64,000 nt of DNA from Loripinus fragilis (taxonomy: Eukaryota; Mollusca; Bivalvia; Lucinida; Lucinidae): assembly GCA_964019695.1 (NCBI GenBank), contig OZ026515.1:131524849-131588848 (forward strand), in the 5' to 3' direction. Both the position numbers and the translations under genes were made by a program. The notes beneath the pieces were generated by a model. It ran no database searches, had not been told where the DNA came from, and saw only the letters and a program-made list of their open reading frames with translations. The stretch's first letter is position 1. The number at the start of each line of letters is the position of its first letter. Shown here piece by piece: positions 12,501 to 24,500 of this stretch.

Positions 12501-15500
12501 CAGGCATGAAATAACTTTTTATTACCCAACCCATTTGATGAAATACTTAGCAGTGTTCCTTGTATGGAGTTGCTATTGACGATGCAGTTTTGTTGCAAAA
12601 CAGAACATTTCACCAAATCTGCTCAATTTTGGTCTCAAAATTTCCTCTCTTTCTAAGTAAACGGGTACCCACACTTTATGTTTCTGACCATTAACAATGA
12701 AGTTATTGGAGTTCAAAGTTGCCAAACCATGCCTCATTTTCACCATTATTGCATAATGTATCCTTTCATAAAGGAACCATATGCGCATCGTTGTCAGGCA
12801 TGCTGATAAGGGCCTGTGTATTTTTAGCAGCGAAGCGGGAAACCAGGTCATGGTAAAGTGCCAGTCAATAGTCAAATTTATTGACTGGTCAATAGTTCAG
12901 TGACTCATGACAAGGGAGCGCAGTGGCTCAGTGGTAGAGTGCTTGACTCGAGACCGAAGGGTCGCGGGTTCGAGCCTCACCGGCGTCACTGCGTTGTGGT
13001 CCTTGAGCAAGACACATTTATCCTAGCTTAGTACTGGTTCAACCCAGGAAGACACGTCCCACATAACTGAAAGATTATTGAGTGGACGTAAAGAATCAAA
13101 TCAAACAAAGACTCATGACATAGAAAAAAATAGACAATTACTCCGTATATAGACTTGGGTAATACAATCTATTATTTATGCCCTTGTATTATTGAATTTA
13201 TTAATCTCGTTGAGAAAAAGATATAAAATGCTCGACAATCCTCGCATTTTATCTCTTTTCCTCAACTTTTTTAATAAATTCAATAAAACATGAGCACTCA
13301 TGTAAGATCCTCTATATACAGCATGCTAAGAGTTAACATACCTCTAGCCCCAAAGACAGGTTTTCTCCTGATGACACCCACATGTATCATAATATAAGAA
13401 TCTATCATGAATGTGAGGGTAGGATAAAAAAATCTGTCCCGAGGAACGCTGTATGGTATCACGAGGCTTGCCGAGTGATGACAAATGGTGATCCCGAGGG
13501 ACAGATTTTTCTATCCTACCTTCACACCAATAATGGATTTTTTTCTTGCTCACCACTATTTTTATTTATTTATTTAAAAAAAGCTTCCAGAAATCCCTGA
13601 ATACGAATAAAGATGCAATTTCACTTGATGACGTTACTTGATGTCCTGGGTAAGATAGCATGGGTAAAATAAGATTTTCTATCCCAGGGTAAAATCTCAG
13701 ATAATCTTATCCGGTGTGCAAGAAACACATAGACTGTCCCATTTCATTGCAGGTTCCTAGTAGAGATGGCTCAGCTCCCCTCCATAGACAGCTGAGCAAA
13801 GACATGATACCAAGTGGCTATTGTTTCTATTACCACACAACTGGCAAGTGTAAAAATGGGCCAAAATGTCGATATAAACATGATCAGCCATCAAAGGTAG
13901 GCATATGAAGACATAATTTTAATGATAGGTGTGTGAAAACAATGTAAAAAAAACAAATATGGTATGTTTTCATAATTGATATTGTACTTTTTGTTAACTC
14001 ATTATATTCAAATATATTTTTTTGTTTTTAACTCTACCTGCCAGCAGCAAATTTTATCATCTGCTGATGGTCTTTGCATGTTTTGTAACTATGAAGGAAA
14101 ATACCTACCTGGGTGTATTAAGAATCTATTATATTGTACTTGAAGAAGGTGGTAAAATATGTCACCTTAATCACTATTTAACACTTATACTGCCAATATT
14201 TTTTTGTTCTGAAAATTCTGTCTGCTTTTTATGTCTGCTGTGTGTATTCAAGTGCATTTCACACTACAAGCCATGATCAGACTGCTCCCTTGGAAGCAGT
14301 CTGATCTGTGTTCATACTGTTCGCAATATACACTTCCTATGATCATATTAAGCAGATGAGATAGCAGATGACAATAGTAGGGACAGGCTAGAAAAAGGAT
14401 TAAGAATCTTCTCCATTGTTACAGGAAGTATTGGTGAAACACTGGAAAGCGAAAATGGATCAAGCTTTGAGAAATGAAGAACTTGACAGGTATATAGGCT
14501 AGGGCTGGGACGATTAATCGAAATATCGGTTAATCGGTCGATATACAATAGAAAAACGATTATCGATATGAAAATTCAAAGATCGGTTACTTTTAATGGA
14601 TGTTCTATTTATCTATTCAATTTAAATCCAAGCGTAATTGCCTCATGTGATGTTTTGTTTAGACCGAAAGTGCATTGCTGTATACAGTAGATGTGTGTAA
14701 ATTGCTGTAACGAAGTAGTAAAATGTTGTACTCTGCAAGTTAACTCAACAACTGATTGTTAGAAAAAGTTATACTTGCGCTTCTCTGTTTTAAAGAGTAC
14801 AAAATTATGAAATGTTCACCAGATGAACAATCTAGCATGCAAGTTGTTTTTCTCTGCCGTTAAATTTGAGTTTAGAGCTTTCAATTTTACCGATGTTTAC
14901 AGTGTGTCTTATTTTATATAAACATGTTCGTGTCATGCATATTTGTCTTCCTTTTGCATGGCGTCACGCAGTGTGAAGTTTACACCAACAAATGGCCGAC
15001 TGCGAGTTTCATTACCTACTTTGACAATTAGCAAGTCAATTTTCTTCCAGCAGAGTGGATGACGACTTGTTATAAGCAAAGGTGCCAACTTATATTTCAA
15101 ACCTATTATCTTTTGAATATATAACACATGCTACTTAGTGCTGTGTTGCGAAATGATTGACAATGCAAAAGTTGTCAAAAAGTTCAAGTTTTAGCGATTA
15201 CTAATCGGTTATATATTGAAATGCAAGGACAGATTATCCATTAGCATTTTGGCTTCGATTAGCCAGCCCTAATATAGGCAGTTACGTCTTAGTAAAGGAA
15301 AGCATTGCATGAACATCTTCATGTGTAAGAAGTTATGCTGTGTCTCGGCTGCTTGGAAATGGGATAATATAAAGTTTCACCACTGTCTACATGTTGGTCG
15401 ATTTGTATGAACGTATGATAGCTTTTATGCAATTTATCTTTACAAGTTGAGTGGTTTGGATTCATAGTTTAACCTTATCCTTCATTAATATTCATGCTAA

Positions 15501-18500
15501 GCTCCACCCACCATGAATAATTAAATAGATAACTTACGCGATTGTTTTAGGGTTCGCACAGTCATGAAAAGTACTTGAAAATGAAGGGCTGTCTTGAAAA
15601 GTCCTTGAAAACTAATAACGTCTTGAATAGTACTTGAAAATTGCACATAGACCTTGTAAAGTAACTTAATTTACCCATTTTCCTTTTTTCAAAACATTTT
15701 GAAGCTCCCTAGAAAGAAAGAAAACTTCTGAGTTGGAAAAACGGCAAGTTTAGCAGCACCAGAGCGCTGAATTTGCCAAATTCTGAAGTTCGAAAACGCA
15801 TGGTGCCAATGTTTCGTAATGAGTCTCTTTGTATTCTCTCCCTTGCATTTGACTGTAACGGAAAAATTACTATCTAAAATACACAAGTTTGCTTACATAA
15901 ATGAATTGACACCAGGGTTGGCACAGACCTGGAAAAGTCCTTGAATTTGACCTTGGTCCTGGAAAACTCCTGGAATTCAAAAAAAGTGCCTCTTGTCTTG
16001 GAATTGTCCTGGAATTTTGTAAAATCATCCTTGAAAATATGAATTAGTTTCTGAAAATATAAAATACAGCTAGTCCTTTCAGCTTTATGGGATGTGAAAA
16101 AAAACTGTGTGAAAACCGCAAAAAAAACTGAGTGAAAATCGCTAGATACACGTCGAACAGTGAGGTGAGACTCGTATTCTATTCTATTCAATTTGTGTGG
16201 TAGTCCCGGTTTTTATCACCGGTGTAAGAATCAACAACAACAACAAAGAAATCGAGTTCGATTTTTCATTTCGACGCTTCCAGCTGAAAAATATGCATTT
16301 TTTCGCATTGTTTTATACAAAATTGGGAAGAAATTGAGTCCATGAAAAGTGAAAAAAAATCTGGGAATAGTCCTGGAAAAGTCCTGGAATTCTGTTTTCC
16401 CATTTCCGTACGAACCCTGGATACCATTCACAGGAAACAATATGGCATCATTATAACACTGGGATTTCAACAAGCGTGTTATGACATTACAAATTGTTTT
16501 TGTTTATGGTAATGGGGAAGTGTATCTATAGTATGGAATGGTACAAACATTAATAATGGATTACGGAAGCAGCAAGTAAATATAAAGCCTATTGCTATGT
16601 GTGTAAAACAGATATTGAAGTTAAAAAAACTGTTTTAAAGTGTAAACTGTGAATAACCCAAGTCAAAGTAAGCTGTTGAGCCGGAATAGGCTAGATTTTT
16701 ACTACCAACCAGGTTGCTCCTACGCTAGAATCTGATCATGGATCATACTGCTTGAAATACACATGTAGATCATTACTAAGTTCATCAACAAAATACATTT
16801 TGTCTTGCATAGTAGGTTAATAGGCACAAATAATGATGCTTATGTGCTGTAAACATGGTAAACAGTGTTTTCATGTCCCAAACTGCTCTATTTATTATTT
16901 TGAAAATCCCCCGTATTTTATAGATAAGAAGGGCCAAAATCCCCCCCCCCCCCCCCACACACACACACACACATCTTTGTGGTTCTCTTTTAAATGCCCT
17001 CATAGATTTTTTAAATCCATGCATAATTCTGGTCTGTTTTATACTTTCAGAGCTCTGGCCTTGTTTGGAGAAATTACAGCCACTGACAGCGTTGTTCCGT
17101 CACAGGTTGTTCTGGGCATGTTTACAATGTGTCGCCAGGCTGGCAATACAGCTGGTTGCCATGCTCTTCTGAAGTATATGAATCAAGGAGGTTTACTTTC
17201 TGTTGAGTAAGTATTAAATTTCGTTATCTGAACTGAACATAAAGTGCTCAAATTAAGCTAATGTGATAAGTCTGTATACTTTGCTGTGTTTTATCAAAGC
17301 AACTATGACCACAGTAGTTTCACGTGATAAATGTGTATTTATATTGTACCAGTCACACACTTAAAAAATGGTGAAGCAAAAGAAGTGGAAGACAGACTGT
17401 ATGCAGAAAAGAATAAATCAAACTTTATAAAAAATATAGAACAAATACCTGTATAGCCAGGGAATAAGCTAGGGGCGACTTGGGTGAAATAGTCACCCTA
17501 GGGGCCGAAATTTCACCCTAAATGGGACCCAGGGAGAAGTGGGAGTCTTCCTAAAAAAATCAGTGCCTAGCTTGAACTCTAACGCTGTCATGTAATATAT
17601 ACCAGTAGATAGTTTGAGCGTCCCCCAGAATTTAAAATGTCCCTATGGCAAAACTCTGCTTGAGATGTTTAAAAATGTCTGTGGCATACAGCCTTTTCAT
17701 TAACTTTAAAGTAGTATGCTGAAAATCTGGTAGAAGGCATATTGCTGATGATTTTTAGCTCACCTGTCACGTAGTGACAACAAGGTGAGTTTTTGTGATT
17801 GGCCGTCGTCTAACGGTCATCCTTCTGTTGACAATTGACTTAAATGACAACTCCTCCTAACCCCTAGTCCAATTTTGAAATAATTGCACACAAATGATCC
17901 TTGGTGGCCCCCTACCAAAATTGTTCAAATGGTTCTGGTCTGTTGCATATCTAGGTCACAGAGGCTAAAAATAGATTTTTTTTTTAAAAATCTTCTTGTC
18001 TGAAACCAGAAGGCCTAGAGCCTTGATATTTGGTATGTATCATCATCTAGTGTAGTGGACCTCTACAAAGTTAGTTCAAATTATACCCCTGGGGCCAAAA
18101 AAGGCCCCACTTGGGGGTCAAATGTTTTACATAGACTCATATAGGGAAAATGTGAAAAAAATCTTCTTGTCTGAAGCTACAAGGCCTAGAGCCTTGATAT
18201 TTGGTATTTAGCATCACCTAGAGGACCCCTACCAAGTTTGTTCAAATTGGTCAAAAATGGACCCGCCCCGGGGGTCAAATGTTTTACATAGGATTGTATA
18301 GGGAAAACATGAAAAAATCTTCTTGTCTGAAACCACTCTTGTCTGATATTTGGTATGTAACATCACCTAGTGGACTTCTACCATATTTGTTCAAATAATA
18401 CCCCTGGGGTCAAAAATGGCCCACTACCAGGGTCACATGTTTTACATAGGCTTAATTTACCTGAAAAACATGGGGAAAATCTTGTCTGAAACCACAGGGC

Positions 18501-21500
18501 CTAGAGCCTTGATATTTGGTATGTAGCATCACCTAGTGGATCTCTACCAAGTTTGTTCAAATAATGCGCCTGGTGCCAAAAATGGGCCTCCCTGGAGGTC
18601 GCATAAGCTTATATGACTGGTGCACATAGTACAGACTGGTGAGCGATTCAGGGCCACTATGGCCCTCTTGTTAAAGAATTGGTAATATTTACCAGACAGT
18701 TGACTGCTCAGCTAGATGTGTCTGCTGCTGAAAAGGCTAGGCAAAAATCTGAATATATGCATATTATTGTGAGGATCATTTACCAAAATTTCATCCTTTC
18801 AATCGTTTGACATCAGATATATTTTTTTGGGATCAAAATCCTGGTAGTTATTATTGCATGTATTCTTCTATTTTCAGGCATATCAATCAGTTTATCTACA
18901 TGTGTGGTAATATTCCGCTACAGTGTTCAGTGATGCTATGGGAGGTGTTCAATATGATGGTGAATCTCAACATTGTACCAGCCAATGATGCTATGCTTAT
19001 TCTTCTAAGGTTACTTCTTACTTACATCATTTAACACCAGGCTGTGTAGCGCAGTCGGTAATGTGTCTGGCAACAGATGCGAGTCTGACTGCAGATCCAG
19101 GGGTCGCGAGTTCGATCCCCGTCCCATACTTTCTTGGAGATTGATTATGAAATAATTTCTACGGTCATTCTCCTCCCTTCCACTGAATCATTCAAGAAGG
19201 ATTGTTGCCAGTTACAAGCGAAAGTATGTACATGAATTACTGGTTAACTGCTTGTTCAAGCTTGCCCAGGAAAAGTGTGGTCAGGTGAACTGACCGTCTC
19301 CCCATGACCTTAGCTGTTGACTTGGGAGGTAAAGCAACAAACAAAACCAATGAAATTTTCTAAAACGTTTGATAAGTCAGAATGGTCCATTATATAAATT
19401 GTGGGGTCACTGGTTATAATTTCCAAAATATTATATTTCTTTCTCTGAAGATTGATTTTGTCTTAGCAAACAGTGCTACCCAGGTGAAATGCAGCTTTAT
19501 GTGGCATTCATCTGGGTCTTCACTGTTTGCCATAATACATGTACTGGTTAAAAGTTTTCCAGTCCACAAAGGGGTAGGGAGCGCAGTGGCTCAGTGGTAG
19601 AGTGCTTGACTCAAGACCGAAGGGCCGCGGTTTCCAGCCTTACCGGCGTCACTGCGTTGTGGTCCTTGAGCAAGACACATTTATCCTAGCTTAGTACTGG
19701 TTCAACCCAGGGAGACCCGTCCCGCATAACTGAAAGATTGTTGAGTGGACGTAAAGAATCAAATCAAACAAAATCAAACAAAAGTCCACAAAGGGTTAAT
19801 GCATTCCATAGTGATGGGCAGATGATCGACTATAGTCGAAAGTCAGTTGGTTTGGGCTTCCGATTGCGACAATCGATTGTAAAATGATGCAATTGATTGT
19901 AATCGGTTTCTGACCTTAGTCTACAGGCTGTGCTTACATCTGCCTGTTACGATCTCCATATAAACCAATTCATTTTGCTGTGAGAAAACACATTTTTTCT
20001 GTGTTTATAAAGCAGTTTTAGCACGTCAAACGTGATCGGTAAAGCAACACCATAACCTACAAAAGTTCCAAATGGAGCGTCTGTTGTTACCGCCGTATGA
20101 TTGGATAAAATGTCTGCTGTTCCAGTTATTGCACTCGAGTATTAAAAGCGGATTCGTACCGATGTCAAACAGAAAGAATAAAAGCAAAAAAGTTCTTTGT
20201 TCATCCCTTGGGTGACAGGGTATTATCGAACTGTTTAGCAAGTAAAGCTATTCACTTCAGATAAAAAAAGCCCAGAGCTTTTAAAGGCGTTCAGTCGTTA
20301 TTTTCCGTAATGGTGGTGCATTTATCAGAAATGTTGTACCTCAATGGGCGTAGACAGTTTAAGAACTAATGTTCGTCTCGTTCAGCATCAGCAAGAAACA
20401 TCTTTTCTTAATAAAGATATATATTGGCAAAAAGTTAGCCCAAAACAGAACGCAGAGGATGACTGAAATCCAGCAGGGGTATGTGTAAAGTGCGTTGACT
20501 ACATGTTATTATGGGCTGGGCTTCAAAGCATAGAAAGGAGATGAAGTTAAAATTGAGTTGTGTTCTAGACTCTAGTCCAGTATGTTTAACTAAGGTCAGG
20601 ATCGAGATGCTCATGATTATTTATTATAGATGTAGTCTGGCAGTCAACATTTTCAAAACAGTCCGTTTCTGTCTTGTCAAAATGTGTTTAAAGTGTTCAG
20701 ATGGTATTTTTATTCCTTTACATGTACCATAAAAGCACAAACTTAATTTTAGTCAACATAAGAAATAACAAATAAAATGCTGCAAAAAACATATACTGAA
20801 TGTAGCTAAGCATATGTGATCACTTATAAAAGCTATAGGGAATCAATTGTACTATCGATAGCTAGTTGGTTTAGTCTTTCCGATTCTAAACAGATAATCG
20901 ATTGTGATTTGTAACCGATTGCCCATCACTAGCATTCCACTTATAGATGCTCAGGCCTAGAGATCTTTTTGATATCTTTTTGATATTTCTCAACCAAAAA
21001 TACTGTGTGTACTCACAGGAGCACATCAAGTCAAACATCTGCTTTTACATAACCTGGGTGGGGTCAAAATATTTTTTTCTGAATGTCATGTCAAAATACT
21101 TTTTTCTGAATGTGGTCATATTGCATATCAAATTAAAGGGATAGAAAAGTAGAACAATATGATACAAGCAAATAAGCTTGACCTTAAGAAATCTCACACG
21201 CTGATTTATTTATTTTCCTTAGAACATTTTCTGACTGTGAAGCCTGGGACTGGATCTGGCAGGTGATGTTGTATTGTAATGAGATGGAGAACTTCAACAT
21301 TCCGGTGTTCTGTCAGGAGCGAGCATTGACAGCTATGTTACAGGACCCCAATAAATACTTTAAGTTTGCTGTTCAGTGGCTCATGAATGCAAATTTTAAC
21401 ACACTTCAAAGGCTAGATAAAAAGGTAAGTCAGCATTTTGGGCCAAAACATGTTTAAAGTAAAGAAGGCAAAGATCAGGAATCAATACAATCAAGTACCA

Positions 21501-24500
21501 CACCAGAGCCTGGACATCATATGAGAAGTGACAAAAAGCAAGAAAACATCACACACAAGAGAGGCAAGAGGTCAGCCCTTTCACAACAGGTCACGACAAG
21601 GCTGCAAGAAGCAGACATGACAGTATGTCAAAGACAAACATACCCCCTTCCCTCCCCCTCCCCCCCCCAAAAAAAAAAAAAAAAAAAAATCCACAAAAGA
21701 AGCTCCACCTTGGGAAGGTCAGGTAGAAAATTACTATTAGGCTTAAATATGTTTAAAGGTACCAATATCAACCTTAATTCTGATGTGGATCAAGACACAT
21801 AGATGTTTGATTAGCATGGAGGATACCTAACTTATCCATCCTAGTACATATAAACCCTTTTCTGGCTATTCATGACAATTGTTGTCTGCTCTTCTGCTTA
21901 TGTACTTTGGTTGCCCATATTGTAAACAGTATTGACCCAGATCAGACTGCAGTCTGATTTAAAGGAGCAGTCTGATTAGGGTTCATATTGTTTGTGTGTG
22001 TGATTAAATTCATTAAGAGTGCCTTTAAATTTATTCAGCAGACATAAAAAGCTAACATTATTTTCTGGACAAAAATATTAGTAGGATAAGGATCGTTTTT
22101 TAATCCATAATCTACCATACTAAGTAGAAAAGGGCTATTAGCTCACCTGAATCAAAGGCTCACAAAGTGACCTTTAAGTTATGAATAGGCTTGATCTGTC
22201 ATCTATCATTGTTCGTTTTACATTATCTGTAGTATCTCCACACTTTCAAACACTATTATCCCCTAAAAGCAGGAGCCTACTGTAGTCACTCTCCGACAAG
22301 TTTTATGTGCAGCATTGTTGTTGGGTTGGGGATTGACTGCATTAGGTCTTAGTTTAGACAGATCCTATTAAAACTGTGGTTACCGTTACCATGGCAACAA
22401 TAAGGTCCCATAGTCTCATTGTCCCGAGCCTAACATCATAGCGCCTTCAAACTTGCAGGTATCCATACTCATGCCCAAGTCTGTCTTAATGGAATTTGGT
22501 TAGATTTTAGTTGTGTTCATCGTTAATAGTTATCTCTTATTTGGCATCCAGCCATAATACATTAGCAAATACCACAAATCCAGATCAGCTGTATCATTTC
22601 AGACAATATCTATGCTCATATTTTACAGAATATTGCTTTATAATTTGCTGTCAAATAATTCTTTAATACAAACTATAAACCAGATGATAGTTTCGTATTC
22701 AGCAACGGATACTATCCTAAATGAAGCCAGGGCCGTGAGGCCTGTTGAATTTAGAGAAGTAGTGCTCAAACCAGCAAAATTGGGAAAATTGGATTCAATA
22801 ATAAAAAAAAAAAGAACTGGATCTCCATTTTAAATAAATTTAATACCATAACAAGCTATAATTCCTTATGAAGATTTGTATCATAGTGTGAATGTAAACA
22901 TCTGTAACTGCTATTTTTGGTCCAATTTTCTCAAACATTCACAAAAATGGAAAGCCAAAGAATTGGGAATATAATGCACTATTTTGGGAAGTTCTCATTC
23001 ATTTTTCTGGGGAAGGGCCAGAATTCGGCCCCAGATATGGCCTAGGAAAATCCCAGATAAGGAATCCTAAAACAGAGATCATGTAAAAATAGATGTGTAA
23101 CTCCCTAATATATGTTACAGTCAAATCTTGAGTGCAGTAAAACTTGTGTAAAACAGCCACTCAAAAATAGACAAAAAAAGATCATGATGACAAATGGTAG
23201 CTCAATGAAGGTAGAAAGTATTGCAGAATACTCTTGGAGCATTCTGCAATACTTTTGACTGCATTAAGCCATAATTGGTCTAGAAAACCAATTTCTGGTC
23301 TTTTGAGAGTAGCCGTTTTACACAAGTTTTACTGTAATGCACTCCTCCTCAATGCCGTTTACCCACAACATGTTTAAATGAGTAGATAAGAAAACAATCA
23401 CATTTGTATGCTCTGGACCTATGCTGAAGAAAGAAGACAAATAGAGGTAAGACAGTCTAGATTATGAATAGTTAGTAGTCTCAAATTTCAAGTTCTGACC
23501 TGTTACTGTTCTCAAATAATATTTTGCTTGTTAGTTCTTCGAATTAGAAAAGATTGTTGTATCAGGAAACAGAGAAAGCACAGATCAGACTGCTTCATTA
23601 AGGGCAGTCTGAATAGACACTTTTTGTATTGCACAGGTGGGCATCAGCGGAACTACTGCGAAATCGCGTAAACGTAAATTTGTTCCTTTGTCACATCCGG
23701 GACCTTTCTCGGTAGTGGCATCGTCATGGAAAAGACAAACAAAGATAGGTAATCTCGCTTGTTTCGATTTTTTAGCTCACCAGAGCCGAAGGCTCAGGGT
23801 GAGCTTATAGTATGGGACTCGAGCCGGTGTCTGTGCGTCCGTCCGTACACACTTTTAAACATAAGTATCTCTGAGACCAGCTGGCCAATCATAATCAAAT
23901 TTCATCAGAAGCATCATTGGGGTGGGGGATTGACTGTATTAGGTTTTCGGCTAGATCGGATTAGAACTCTGGTTTCCATGGCAACAGATAGCTCTCATAG
24001 GGTTATAATGGGGAAAATCATGTGACCACTCTAGCTCCTTCATTTTTGATTGGTTCTTCTTTATTATTGCAGGTAACAAGGACAACCATAAAATCTCGAA
24101 TGGGTTCAAATTTTGGCAAGATTGGACCAGGGACTTATGAGTTAGCTCGGATAGGTTCGAAATTCAGCAGCATCTGACCAGGGACCTATGAGTTACCTGC
24201 CCTTGAGCATTTGGAAAAATCCCTACAGACTTATAATGGAAGAAATGTTGTGACCACTCTAGTGTTTTCAATTTTGAATGGATCTTCTTCATTCTTGCAT
24301 ACAATAAGGACAACTATTAAAGCTTGGATGAGTTTAAATTTCGTCAAGATCCCATCACCAATTTTGGAGTAAGCTCCCCTTGGGCATCTTAAAAATTGAT
24401 GGAGAATGTTGTGACCGCTCTAGCGTCTACATTTTTGATTGGATCTTCTTTATTCTTTCATCTAACAAGGACAAACATAAAAGCTTGGAAATTCTGCAGG

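Larger units (their letters stand above)
11061..13752 (+). other. Intron 3: contents
   Basis: Holds family A hairpins (11136-11225 and 11701-11771), a reverse copy of repeat M (11393-11460), a SINE 3' fragment (about 11979-12075), family G halves (12155-12345 and 13185-13320) separated by other insertions, a long hairpin (12355-12511), a SINE (12913-13109) and another inverted repeat (13417-13525). The stretch 12520-12890 is unassigned. Confidence 0.65.

Noticed and set aside
16833..17050. In-frame extension upstream of exon 6
   Set aside because: It runs through a C/CA microsatellite and lacks a start; the phase from exon 5 requires the acceptor at 17050.
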